Assembly (NCBI GenBank): GCA_900540535.1 | Contig: UQGM01000016.1 | Coordinates: forward strand, 1-49,097 | Reading direction: 5' to 3' | Source of the DNA: an uncultured Oscillospiraceae bacterium | Lineage (GTDB): Bacteria; Bacillota; Clostridia; Oscillospirales; Acutalibacteraceae | Length of the DNA: 49,097 nucleotides | In this document: piece by piece, positions 31,602 through 39,472 of the stretch | How the letters are laid out: every line of letters starts with the position of its first letter | Numbering within the stretch: the first letter of the stretch is position 1 | Program-made: the position numbers and the translations under genes | The notes under the pieces: generated by a model | What the model was told of the DNA's origin: nothing | Seen by the model: the letters and a program-made list of their open reading frames with translations, nothing else | Databases searched by the model: none

Positions 31602-32714
31602 CTAATTTGCCCCATTAATTTCTCTATATTTCTCTTTGTAAAGCCGCAAAGTTTCAGCAGCATAACGGCACAGATACTCCGGTACTCCATCATAACTGCC
31701 TGTTTCAAGAAATGCGCTTGCAACACAGGTGGGACATACAACACGTAGATTGCAATTTACACATTTAGGATTTAAGCGGAATTCCTTAGTTCTCTGAGAG
31801 ATCTGACGCCAAGCTTCTTCAAAACCAACCTCAAAAACAGAAACAGCAGGCTCATCAAAAGTGACGCAGGGTTTCATTTCACCTTTCCAGTTTATGGTAA
31901 AACCACAGTTTCCTGCAAGGCAGGAAACTCCGTCGGGATGCACGCTGACTTTTTCGGTTTCTTTTAAAACAGCGTCGATATATTCTTTTGCCATTTCAGG
32001 TGTTCTGTCGTAACGCATGATTTCCAAACGCTTAGCTGCTGCCTGTTCCGGTTCAAGGCGGGATTGCTCAGGAATCGGCAAATGGCGTTCTTTAAGAGCA
32101 GGAATCATATAGCAATCAGTTTCAACAAGCATATCAAACTCTTTGCCTATACGGTAAATATCACCGAGCATATCTGCATTTGCACGAGTAACGCTAAAAC
32201 TTATTTTTGCCGGCACTTCCCTTTCTTTAAGGAGTTTCAAAGCATTCATTGTCTTTTCAAAGCCGCCGGGATAATTGCACAGGTTTTTATATGCGTTTTC
32301 ATCTGTACCATAGAGAGTGACGTTTATACGTCGGGGCTTGTTTTCTTTAAAAAAATCCGCCCATTCTTCGTTTAACAGTGTACCGTTGGTATTTACTGAA
32401 ATTATAAATCCCAGCTTTTTTAAGCCAAGGTAAAGCTTTTTGAAATCGGGGTAAATAAGGGGTTCACCGCCTGTGAGAAGCAGAAAAAGAGTACCTGCTT
32501 TCTGCATTTGCTCAGCGATAGAGAGCCACTCGTCAGCAGTACGAAGTCTTCCCTGCTTTTCCATTTCTTCACGGCTCAGGCGCACATAGCACATTTTACA
32601 GTTAAGGTTACAAAGAGGCAAAAGCTCAAAACTGCCGTTTATGGGTACGCTTTTTGCGGCGGCGTATTTTATCATGTTTTTTTCGAGAGTATCTGCAGAA
32701 GTATAGTGATTCAT
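31602..32714 (-). CDS. radical SAM/SPASM peptide maturase
   Basis: 370 residues. The N-terminal radical SAM cluster is CNLNCKMC (Cys35, Cys39, Cys42), followed by LTGGEPLIYPDF and VNTNGTLL. The C-terminal SPASM domain has CGFTINWKGEMKPC (the Cx7Gx4C element), CVNCNLRVVCPTC (Cx2Cx5Cx2C) and a final YLC, i.e. enough cysteines for two auxiliary clusters. This architecture is that of AlbA, PqqE and other maturases that build thioether or carbon-carbon links in ribosomal peptides. No PqqD-like domain is fused; a free one lies upstream, on the other side of the precursor gene. AAAGGAG gives a good ATG start. Its transcription from upstream must pass the terminator at 32736-32770. Confidence 0.9.
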   Translation of the reverse strand: MNHYTSADTLEKNMIKYAAAKSVPINGSFELLPLCNLNCKMCYVRLSREEMEKQGRLRTADEWLSIAEQMQKAGTLFLLLTGGEPLIYPDFKKLYLGLKKLGFIISVNTNGTLLNEEWADFFKENKPRRINVTLYGTDENAYKNLCNYPGGFEKTMNALKLLKEREVPAKISFSVTRANADMLGDIYRIGKEFDMLVETDCYMIPALKERHLPIPEQSRLEPEQAAAKRLEIMRYDRTPEMAKEYIDAVLKETEKVSVHPDGVSCLAGNCGFTINWKGEMKPCVTFDEPAVSVFEVGFEEAWRQISQRTKEFRLNPKCVNCNLRVVCPTCVASAFLETGSYDGVPEYLCRYAAETLRLYKEKYREINGAN

Positions 32715-32735
32715 AAAATCTCCTTTGTTATATAA

Positions 32736-32770
32736 AAAAGAGGCGGGCGTTAAGGCGCCACGCCTCTTTT
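32736..32770 (-). terminator. strong intrinsic terminator/attenuator between precursor and radical SAM genes
   Basis: AAAAGAGGCG (32736-32745) pairs with CGCCTCTTTT (32761-32770), and inside it GGCG (32746-32749) pairs with CGCC (32756-32759), making a stem of about 14 bp with one bulged A and a 6-base loop. On the minus strand it is followed by TTTTTTATAT. It lies 20 bases after the precursor stop and 20 bases before the radical SAM start; no separate promoter for the radical SAM gene is evident. Confidence 0.88.
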
Positions 32771-32790
32771 AAGTCATAAAAAATGCATTC

Positions 32791-33267
32791 TTATGAATGA
32801 AGTGGACGAGAAGGATCAACATTGACAACTTCTCCCCAGTGATTCCACCTCATAGGAACCAGTGCTTGCTCTCCAGTAGTATGCCAGTAAACACGGTCAC
32901 CCGCACCAAACCCATCATTACCAGTATCAACCCAGCTATCAAATCCTCCGCTAATATCACCTTGTGAACTATGCTCTAATAAAAATTCTATATTGTCTCC
33001 GTCTACACGAAAAACATTATTTTGCGCATCACGGCAAGCACCATTATGGTTAAATCCTTCCTTCAATCCCCATGGCCATTGTAAACGTCCCTCATTGCCA
33101 TTCCAACCATTCTCAGGTGCATTGGATACTTCATTTTTATCCCAAGCTACATTCATGTAAGTGTTATTTTTACATGCAATACTATAACATTGTGCTGCTG
33201 CCACAGTTTCATTTGCCTCAAATTTCTGTACTAAAGTCATCGGCATAACCCATGTTTTTCTTTCCAT
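32791..33267 (-). CDS. candidate precursor protein of a radical SAM-modified peptide
   Basis: 158 residues. The start MERKTWVMPMTLVQKF, then EANETVAA, looks like a leader: a short charged/hydrophobic helix ending in a small-residue VAAAQ site. A Cys pair (Cys27, Cys32) follows at once, a third Cys at 78, and the rest is rich in Trp (nine in all), Asn, Gly and Asp (for example NGWNGNEG, LQWPWGLK, VYWHTTGE, RWNHWGE). No catalytic motif or membrane segment is visible. Its place directly between a PqqD-like protein (4 bases away, GGAGGAA ribosome site) and a radical SAM/SPASM enzyme is the standard place for a substrate. It is long for a RiPP, so it may instead be a modified small protein. I do not know a characterised homologue; the precursor role is inferred from context. 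Confidence 0.62.
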   Translation of the reverse strand: MERKTWVMPMTLVQKFEANETVAAAQCYSIACKNNTYMNVAWDKNEVSNAPENGWNGNEGRLQWPWGLKEGFNHNGACRDAQNNVFRVDGDNIEFLLEHSSQGDISGGFDSWVDTGNDGFGAGDRVYWHTTGEQALVPMRWNHWGEVVNVDPSRPLHS

Positions 33268-33271
33268 TTTT

Positions 33272-33559
33272 TCATTCCTCCGTTAATAATCCGTAGTGTA
33301 AATAATCTTTTATAAAGCTATTTACTCCACGCTCTATTTCCTCACCGGGATCATCATAAAATTTTTTTGCTTCATCAATAGCTTCCTGCGCCGTTTTGGG
33401 GGTCTGAAAAAATTTCCACAAAAACACGCAAGTTTCATTGAGAGAAAGCATTGTGTTTTCAAACACACCGGCATCCCCTATGGGAACCAAGACAGCTTCA
33501 CCGCCAATTTCACGTAAAATAAAATTGGGATTTGCCTTGTATAGCTTATTTTCCGGCAT
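33272..33559 (-). CDS. PqqD-family peptide chaperone (RiPP recognition element)
   Basis: 95 residues. FILREIGGEAVLVPIGDAG, then LSLNETCVFLWKFF, and the C-terminal helices ending in DYLHYGLL reproduce the PqqD fold: a three-strand beta sheet plus helices with the hallmark LNETxxFLW. PqqD-like proteins bind the leader of a precursor and present it to the radical SAM enzyme. The gene is immediately upstream of the precursor and shares its transcript from the promoter at 33628-33656. AGAGAGGGGG six bases before the ATG is the ribosome site. Confidence 0.9.
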   Translation of the reverse strand: MPENKLYKANPNFILREIGGEAVLVPIGDAGVFENTMLSLNETCVFLWKFFQTPKTAQEAIDEAKKFYDDPGEEIERGVNSFIKDYLHYGLLTEE

Positions 33560-33586
33560 CCGCTGCCCCCTCTCTTTGGATAAAAA

Positions 33587-33600
33587 ATTCTAATTAGAAT
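33587..33600. promoter_or_regulatory. 14-base perfect palindrome downstream of the pqqD promoter
   Basis: ATTCTAATTAGAAT reads identically on both strands. It lies about 20-40 bases after the -10 box, between transcription start and the pqqD ribosome binding site, a typical repressor (roadblock) position. The binding protein is unknown. Confidence 0.5.
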
Positions 33601-33627
33601 ATTTTATACTTTATTAATACTGTATTT

Positions 33628-33656
33628 ATAATAACACTTTTTATTTTTTTCGTCAA
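33628..33656 (-). promoter_or_regulatory. promoter of the pqqD-precursor unit
   Basis: On the minus strand TTGACG (33651-33656), 17 bases, TATTAT (33628-33633): 5/6 and 5/6 matches. The 5' leader is about 60 bases. The precursor therefore has its own transcript, ending at 32736-32770. Confidence 0.72.
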
Positions 33657-33712
33657 TACGTTTAATAACGAAATTAACATATTATTTGTAAATAAGTATA
33701 TTTTAGCAGATA

Positions 33713-34960
33713 CTACTTTACTATTCCGTATTTTTTAAGCAGTTCTACTCGCTTATTACCTATCTTCAAAGACTGTGCGGCATCGTTATTTGACATCGCT
33801 GAAGTTTCACGTCGATATTTGAGTATTCTATCAGTCCAAGCCACAGGAAGAAGATATGGTTTCTTATTTAAATAAGGATAGCGTCCGCTTAAATCCTTTG
33901 CCGAAGGAAATATTGATTTAACAACTCCGCCTTTAGCCTTTTTACCTTTCTTATCTGCCTCAACGGCTCCCAAAGTTATATTACTGCTATGCTTCCTGCT
34001 CAAATCTGAGTCACCGTAAACTCCCGCTTCAAGCAAATCCTCAAGGAGTAACTCTTCATCTATATCAATACTAATCCATTCATCTGTCAGACATGCCCGC
34101 TCCGAATCAAAATCCAAGTATTTTGTACCTATCTTAAACAGCGCCGCTGTAAACTTGTCTCCCTGTATGCTTACACAACGCTTCATTGCATCATGCCAAT
34201 CAATCTCTTTGCCATAGGTTTCGGAATAAAGTACAATATCGCATACCTGACGAATCCCAAAACCACTATGGAGGAAATGCTTCAGGGCATGGCAAATAAG
34301 ATAAAACAAATGGTCAGTGTGGCTGAGAGTCATAATACGCTGCCCATTTGCCTGAATTTCCGTGGCACGTGACCAAACATCCTCAAAATATCTGTTATAA
34401 TCCCCATATGCGTCAGACTGCGGTGGGAAAAGACTCTTGTGAAGCTCTATATAAAGCGGACTACCTACCTTTCCATAGGACACCTCATGCGCCGCAAAAA
34501 TATCTTTATCTGTTTCAGCTACCTGCATACCGAAATCAAGCATAGCCTTATGGCAAACTTCAAACTGCTCAGGCTGTATGAGCAAATCTTCATCGCTAGA
34601 AATACGGTAGTCAGGATTCGGATAAAGTGAACGACAGACTATACCCTTAACCACAAGAGGCGTAACTCCTGCATTTCTCAGATGCTCATAAAGACGCAAA
34701 AAATGATTTGTCTGCATAGCCTGCATAGAGACATCCCTCACGGCTTTTCTGCTAAAAAAGGCTGTCATCTGTGGAGGCATACTTTTCGCAGATTCACAAG
34801 AATATACTGCTTCATAAATCATAGGAAGTACATTGTGTATATTCGCAAGCCTGAAAAGAAAATCCCAGTCCTCAACGGTCATTTCATGTGTCCATTCCAC
34901 TTTTCTATTTCTAAGCGAGGCTTTGAGTCCCTGCAAAAATAAATCGTAATTTTTTTCCAT
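33713..34960 (-). CDS. NTP_transf_5-type nucleotidyltransferase
   Basis: About 415 residues. LFRLANIHNVLPMIYEAV near the N-terminus, TPLVVKGIVCRSLYPNPDYRISSDEDLLI (the KG and R-x-S-D-x-D-L-L pattern that holds the metal ligands), and HLFYLICHALKHFLHSGFGIRQVCDIVLY are characteristic of the uncharacterised nucleotidyltransferase family PF14907. Members are recurrent companions of HPr-kinase-like and PqqD-like genes in peptide clusters, where they may transfer a nucleotide or act on a phosphorylated product. The ATG at 34960 overlaps the upstream VanZ stop (TGATG), so translation is coupled to the EPS operon. The target molecule is unknown. Confidence 0.8.
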   Translation of the reverse strand: MEKNYDLFLQGLKASLRNRKVEWTHEMTVEDWDFLFRLANIHNVLPMIYEAVYSCESAKSMPPQMTAFFSRKAVRDVSMQAMQTNHFLRLYEHLRNAGVTPLVVKGIVCRSLYPNPDYRISSDEDLLIQPEQFEVCHKAMLDFGMQVAETDKDIFAAHEVSYGKVGSPLYIELHKSLFPPQSDAYGDYNRYFEDVWSRATEIQANGQRIMTLSHTDHLFYLICHALKHFLHSGFGIRQVCDIVLYSETYGKEIDWHDAMKRCVSIQGDKFTAALFKIGTKYLDFDSERACLTDEWISIDIDEELLLEDLLEAGVYGDSDLSRKHSSNITLGAVEADKKGKKAKGGVVKSIFPSAKDLSGRYPYLNKKPYLLPVAWTDRILKYRRETSAMSNNDAAQSLKIGNKRVELLKKYGIVK

Positions 34961-35535
34961 CAAAATCCCTGTCTTTCATCAGATTGTTTTATATGTTTCC
35001 TATATAAGTCACATACAAGCTTTGCAAGCAATACACCAATCACTGCTCCCAAAACATTATGAATAACGTCATCGGCCTCCACTTCTCCGCACTGCAAAAA
35101 CCATTGTCCAAGTTCTACTGAAAAACTCAGTAACATTGCAGAAACTGATGTAATCATAAGAAGGCCTTTAAAAGAACTTCTAATATATCTTACAGCATAC
35201 AATGATGCTCCAAATGGCATAAACAGCAGCATATTAAATATATTTGTGCGCAAGAATTCATCATTACTACCTTTAAAATAATTAATCCATGAACTGAAAG
35301 GCACTAAGGAAAGTTCGCCACCGCTGCCAATATCTCTGCTCAGTATTGTAACTGCTAAAATAAAAAAAGTTGACAGTAAAAGCATTATAACACTTACAAA
35401 TGTTTTATACTTTTCTCTGAAAAATCGCAGCCATAACAGTAGAACCGCAGCTATTAAAACTGCGGTTAGTAAAACAAGTAAGATTATTGGCCAAGCGTAA
35501 ATTGTAATAAGTGTTTGTTTGAAGATAATTATCAC
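34960..35535 (-). CDS. VanZ-like membrane protein of the EPS operon
   Basis: 191 residues with about five hydrophobic helices. LSLVPFSSW, NIFNMLLFMPFGASLY and SFSVELGQWFLQCGEVEADDVIHNVLGAVIGVLL show the VanZ pattern (E-x-x-Q, then D-D-x-x-x-N-x-x-G). The role is probably at the envelope; VanZ itself confers teicoplanin resistance by an unknown mechanism. It sits between the flippase and the nucleotidyltransferase and is coupled to the latter. Only distantly like the other VanZ-like protein of this window (21493-22077). Confidence 0.83.
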   Translation of the reverse strand: MIIIFKQTLITIYAWPIILLVLLTAVLIAAVLLLWLRFFREKYKTFVSVIMLLLSTFFILAVTILSRDIGSGGELSLVPFSSWINYFKGSNDEFLRTNIFNMLLFMPFGASLYAVRYIRSSFKGLLMITSVSAMLLSFSVELGQWFLQCGEVEADDVIHNVLGAVIGVLLAKLVCDLYRKHIKQSDERQGF

Positions 35536-35625
35536 CTGTTAAAACTATTAGTCTTTTGAAACTTATTTTATGCAAATTCAATCATAATAAAACAATGATT
35601 TCTTTAATTCAAATACGATTTAATT

Positions 35626-37167
35626 TTAAACTTTATGTTTAAAAACAATTTTTTTAATGAGATTTAAATAATATTTAAATTCTTCCGTACGGAAATAGAA
35701 AAGTAAGAATATCAGATTTGGAATTATTGCTGTCAAAATAACCATGACTATAAAATTACCATAGCCAATGCCTTCAGCAAATATAAAACCTGAAATTTGC
35801 TGCATAATAAATCCCATAGCAACCAGCAAAACAATACGACACAAATATTTAAACAAAAAAGGTTTAAGAGGCTTATTGAACCCGTATTTATGTAAAACCA
35901 TAGGATCATACCAAAGATTAACACAAATCCGAGAAATTGAAGTTGCTGCTAAAACCCCTGCAGCCCCCCATGGAAAACTCAGAGCTACAGAAAGTACTAT
36001 ATTAAGGACCGCCACAATTATAGGACGATACAGCCCTTGGGTAAACAAGCCAAGAGTAGAACGAAAAGTCCACAGTGTATTCATTAATCCAGCAACAAAA
36101 AAGTTTGACGCTAACGCTACAATTATTCCAGTATTTAAAGTAAATTTTTCACCGAGCCAAAGGGTAACAAATGGATTAAGCAAAGTAAAGAGAGCTATTG
36201 CTGAAAAGCCATATAACCAGTAATTTAAGAAATCTACTCTTTTAAAAAGTGTATATCCTTCTTCCTTACTCTCTTTTACAAAATAATTTCCAAGACTTGC
36301 TTGCATAGCAGTAGTTATTTGAGTGATAATACCTGTCACTGCATCTGTTATCATAACAAAATTTGACAGCAAACCTACCCATTTCAAACCAACAAATGCA
36401 GAAATTATAATATTATCGGTACTGTTAAGCACAACAAAAGAGACTTTTGAAAGCATAAGCGCTTTTACATCTCGAAAAATTTTTCTTTTCTCTTTTTTAG
36501 GCAGCTCGTCATCTTTGTTTTTTGTAAATACCGGATACTCCTTTTTCACTTTGTAGGCAAGCGAAACATTCTGTGCAATAGTACAAATTATCTGAGTTAC
36601 AAGATAAATTGTAAAAGAATGAAATACCAGCAGCAAAATGATTTGCAACACGGAACGTATAAGATTAAACAAAGTACTGTAATTGCTTATTACATGAGCT
36701 TTTTGATCAGCCTGAAGCAAAGAATTTCGATAAGCAAAAAACCAATAAGAAAATACTGAATTAAGCAAAAATAATACATAATAAAAGGTCAAACCTTCTA
36801 TATCAGGCTGATCCTTTATGAGTACCGGAAGAAACGGAACAAGAGCCAATCCTATAAGCAGAACTACAGTTCCGATAATTGAATAAACTCTTTTATATAA
36901 TTCCATAAGCTGACGTATTTTATTATAATCCTTTTCTGCCAAAGGACTATACATGCTGTATACCATTGCCGTGCCAAAACCAAGCTCTGCAAGAGAAAGC
37001 ATATTAAGTATATTGGAATATAATCCATTAACTCCAAGATATACTTCATCAAGGCAACGAATAAATACAGTTCTGACAACAAAAGCCGTAAGCATAATAA
37101 AAATTCTGTATCCGAAACCGCTTATCATATTTAAAATGGAATTTTGAACTCTGCTTCGTTCTTTCAT
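35626..37167 (-). CDS. Wzx-type oligosaccharide flippase
   Basis: 513 residues, 12-14 membrane helices, polysaccharide-transport branch of the MOP superfamily. MISGFGYRIFIMLTAFVVRTVFIRCLDEVYLGVNGLYSNILNMLSLAELGFGTA is the typical N-terminal pattern of Gram-positive Wzx/EpsK proteins. It would move undecaprenyl-linked EPS repeat units to the outer face for polymerisation by the EpsG-like protein (46931-48034). It lies in the EPS operon after the PP-loop protein. Confidence 0.9.
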   Translation of the reverse strand: MKERSRVQNSILNMISGFGYRIFIMLTAFVVRTVFIRCLDEVYLGVNGLYSNILNMLSLAELGFGTAMVYSMYSPLAEKDYNKIRQLMELYKRVYSIIGTVVLLIGLALVPFLPVLIKDQPDIEGLTFYYVLFLLNSVFSYWFFAYRNSLLQADQKAHVISNYSTLFNLIRSVLQIILLLVFHSFTIYLVTQIICTIAQNVSLAYKVKKEYPVFTKNKDDELPKKEKRKIFRDVKALMLSKVSFVVLNSTDNIIISAFVGLKWVGLLSNFVMITDAVTGIITQITTAMQASLGNYFVKESKEEGYTLFKRVDFLNYWLYGFSAIALFTLLNPFVTLWLGEKFTLNTGIIVALASNFFVAGLMNTLWTFRSTLGLFTQGLYRPIIVAVLNIVLSVALSFPWGAAGVLAATSISRICVNLWYDPMVLHKYGFNKPLKPFLFKYLCRIVLLVAMGFIMQQISGFIFAEGIGYGNFIVMVILTAIIPNLIFLLFYFRTEEFKYYLNLIKKIVFKHKV

Positions 37168-37185
37168 GTTTTTCCCCTTGCTGTG

Positions 37186-38421
37186 CTACATTTTCAATTT
37201 ACGTTTTAATATTTTCCAAAAGTTTTTTTGCAAATATTTTAAGCGAAACATTTTATATTCACGCTTAAACGGATAACTAACGAGGAATTCATAAAGCTCC
37301 TTATCCGAAACATTGTCAAGATTTTCTTGCATCCTTGAAATAATATCCTGCCAAAAAACCATATGCTCAGAATTAAGTTCCAATATATTAGTATTCAAAA
37401 AATTCTTAACGACTTCCAATAATGTATTTGGAATATCAAATCCAAAATCCACTGCACGCCCGCCCTCCGCTGCCAGCGCAATCATAGTACGACAACACTT
37501 CTCACAGACACAGCAGTTTCGTTCCTGAAACGAACACACTCTTAAAGAGATCTTTCTATTCAAATTTCTTTGAGTTTCAACTAAATATCTAATTTTATCC
37601 TGACGTGACAACTCATATCCATCATGGACAGTCACTATGCCCGCAACACTAACCTGTATATCAGTCCTTGGGTCTGAAGCACAAATTACATTTTGTCCAA
37701 ATGTATATGAACTGGCAATAAAAAGATTTTTTACTTTATAGTGATAACCCGCTACAGCAGCACAACCCAAAAAAGCCATAGAATGCTGAAAGCCAAACCA
37801 CCAGCTAGTATGCATCTTTTTTCCTATTTTTTTATTCCAAACAGAAGCATTGATTAGTTTTCCAAAATTTGAACGCACAAAACAACAATCTACACTGTTA
37901 TCATTTGCAAACTTCTCAATCGCCTTTTTATCGGCATCAAACACACGATTTGGCTCAATATCGTTTTCGAACCAACCATAAGTATTAAGTAAAATAGGAT
38001 TTTTTTCACGGATTCTGAAAAATGTCGTAGTCGCATCAACACCACCCGTAAACAAAGAAAGACATTCTCTCTTTGTAATATAAGAATTTTTCTCTAGTCT
38101 CGCTGCAATAAAAGCTCCACCAAAGTTTGCATTGGAAAACATCTCCTCAAAAGCACTTTTTAGCTTTGGCACTGATTCATAAAAATCACGATCTACTTTA
38201 TCCACCCAAACTGTGCAGTTCACCGTCCACGAAAAAGGAATAAGATTTAAAAGAAGCGGTACAACAATTACGGAATCTGGAACATCTGAAATATCACAGC
38301 TATATTCTGCAAAAAAATTGTGTTTTTTTGAAAAATATTGCTCTAACCCATCTGAGACAGTGAAAGAAATATCCACTCTTTTAGGTTGGCGTACAATATC
38401 TTTTATAATAATCTTTTCCAT
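37186..38421 (-). CDS. PP-loop (adenine nucleotide alpha-hydrolase-like) protein of the EPS locus
   Basis: About 411 residues from the ATG at 38421, which has AGGAGG six bases upstream. The motif CLSLFTGGVDATTTFF (starting near residue 120) is a PP-loop (SGGxDS type) nucleotide-binding site as in asparagine synthetase B, ExsB/QueC and ThiI-like enzymes, which activate substrates by adenylation. A Cys cluster, CCVCEKCCRTM, follows in the C-terminal half and could bind zinc. Similar proteins occur in polysaccharide gene clusters, but I know of no defined reaction; amidation or another modification of an EPS sugar is a guess. 13 bases separate it from the pyruvyl transferase gene. Confidence 0.7.
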   Translation of the reverse strand: MEKIIIKDIVRQPKRVDISFTVSDGLEQYFSKKHNFFAEYSCDISDVPDSVIVVPLLLNLIPFSWTVNCTVWVDKVDRDFYESVPKLKSAFEEMFSNANFGGAFIAARLEKNSYITKRECLSLFTGGVDATTTFFRIREKNPILLNTYGWFENDIEPNRVFDADKKAIEKFANDNSVDCCFVRSNFGKLINASVWNKKIGKKMHTSWWFGFQHSMAFLGCAAVAGYHYKVKNLFIASSYTFGQNVICASDPRTDIQVSVAGIVTVHDGYELSRQDKIRYLVETQRNLNRKISLRVCSFQERNCCVCEKCCRTMIALAAEGGRAVDFGFDIPNTLLEVVKNFLNTNILELNSEHMVFWQDIISRMQENLDNVSDKELYEFLVSYPFKREYKMFRLKYLQKNFWKILKRKLKM

Positions 38422-38434
38422 TACTTCCTCCTGA

Positions 38435-39421
38435 TTATATATCAAATTGGCTCTTCCATTCCTCAATTCGATCAATAGGCATTTTTACATCAGTTACAAA
38501 CTCGCTGTATATATATGATTCCAAATCGCTTTCAACGGCTTCACGTGGAAGACAGTTAAGATTATTAGATTCATTAATAGCAGTCGCACGTTCATCTACC
38601 GAAACTATAATTGCTCTTTTTCCGTGGCGCATAGCATAAATACCGCCATGCAAGCGTGTACCGACATAATCCAAATTATTTTCACAAAGCAAAGCATCAT
38701 ATTCATCTTTTGAAGGTGGTATAATCCGAATTCCTTCCGTGTTTTTAAGTCGGTTAAAATACTGCATATCTAAATCACCCTGAACCCAAAAATATACCGT
38801 TTTATAGCTTCTCTGTAAAATATCAACAACAACCTGGTCGCTGTCTAGTACAAGTGTATTTGAAGGACGTCCATTAAGTGTAAACACTACTCTTTCTGCT
38901 TTTTTTGAAGGAATCGTTCTGCAAAATTCAGGAGTAAGCATCCACATAGTAGCACAACCGGTATTAATAGCTTTTAATCCCAGTTTCTTTTCAATATATT
39001 CTTTACTGCGTTCATCTCGCACGCTGTGATAATAATCATGATTCAAAACACGTCTGTAAAGTCCGGTTGTATAACTATTTGTTGTGTCTCCAGCTCCTGC
39101 TCCTACCCCTACAAGTATAGTACCCGCTATAGGTTTGTATGTAAAGTAATTAATGTTCCACTGAGGATAATGCACTTTCAAATTTTTTACAAGCAAATTG
39201 CTCCCCCCGGCAAATTTATAATCACAAGAACTATAATTTCTTACAACCGGTGAATTAATAAGTACTGCACTTGCACTGAATGAAGGAAGATGTGTTGTCA
39301 TATGATAAACAAAATTAGGACAAAGAAGCTGTTTAAGTTCTTTTTCTACACATTCCATAATTATATAGTCACCCATGTTACTGGTTCCAATGGATGTGTC
39401 TAATAATAATATTTTTTTCAT
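38435..39421 (-). CDS. polysaccharide pyruvyl transferase family protein
   Basis: 328 residues. The start KKILLLDTSIGTSNMGDYIIME (N-x-G-D motif) and, near the C-terminus, DYVGTRLHGGIYAMRHGKRAIIVSVDERA (the conserved R-L-H-G and following strand) mark the CsaB/EpsO-like GT-B fold. These enzymes add ketal pyruvate from phosphoenolpyruvate to sugars, giving the polymer a negative charge that can anchor S-layer proteins. It sits in the EPS operon between the PP-loop protein and the acyltransferase. Confidence 0.85.
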   Translation of the reverse strand: MKKILLLDTSIGTSNMGDYIIMECVEKELKQLLCPNFVYHMTTHLPSFSASAVLINSPVVRNYSSCDYKFAGGSNLLVKNLKVHYPQWNINYFTYKPIAGTILVGVGAGAGDTTNSYTTGLYRRVLNHDYYHSVRDERSKEYIEKKLGLKAINTGCATMWMLTPEFCRTIPSKKAERVVFTLNGRPSNTLVLDSDQVVVDILQRSYKTVYFWVQGDLDMQYFNRLKNTEGIRIIPPSKDEYDALLCENNLDYVGTRLHGGIYAMRHGKRAIIVSVDERATAINESNNLNCLPREAVESDLESYIYSEFVTDVKMPIDRIEEWKSQFDI

Positions 39422-39472
39422 AATTTTCCATCTCCTAAATCCATGAAAATTATTTAGATAATAATCATAAAT

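Noticed and set aside
28097..34960. Lasso peptide cluster
   Set aside because: Despite the PadeK-like kinase and nucleotidyltransferase there is no asparagine-synthetase-like cyclase (C) and no transglutaminase-like B2 protease; the radical SAM enzyme points elsewhere. The PP-loop protein at 37186 is separate and does not look like a lasso cyclase.
28097..34960. Pyrroloquinoline quinone (PQQ) biosynthesis
   Set aside because: A PqqD-like and a radical SAM protein are present, but PqqA, PqqB and PqqC are missing.
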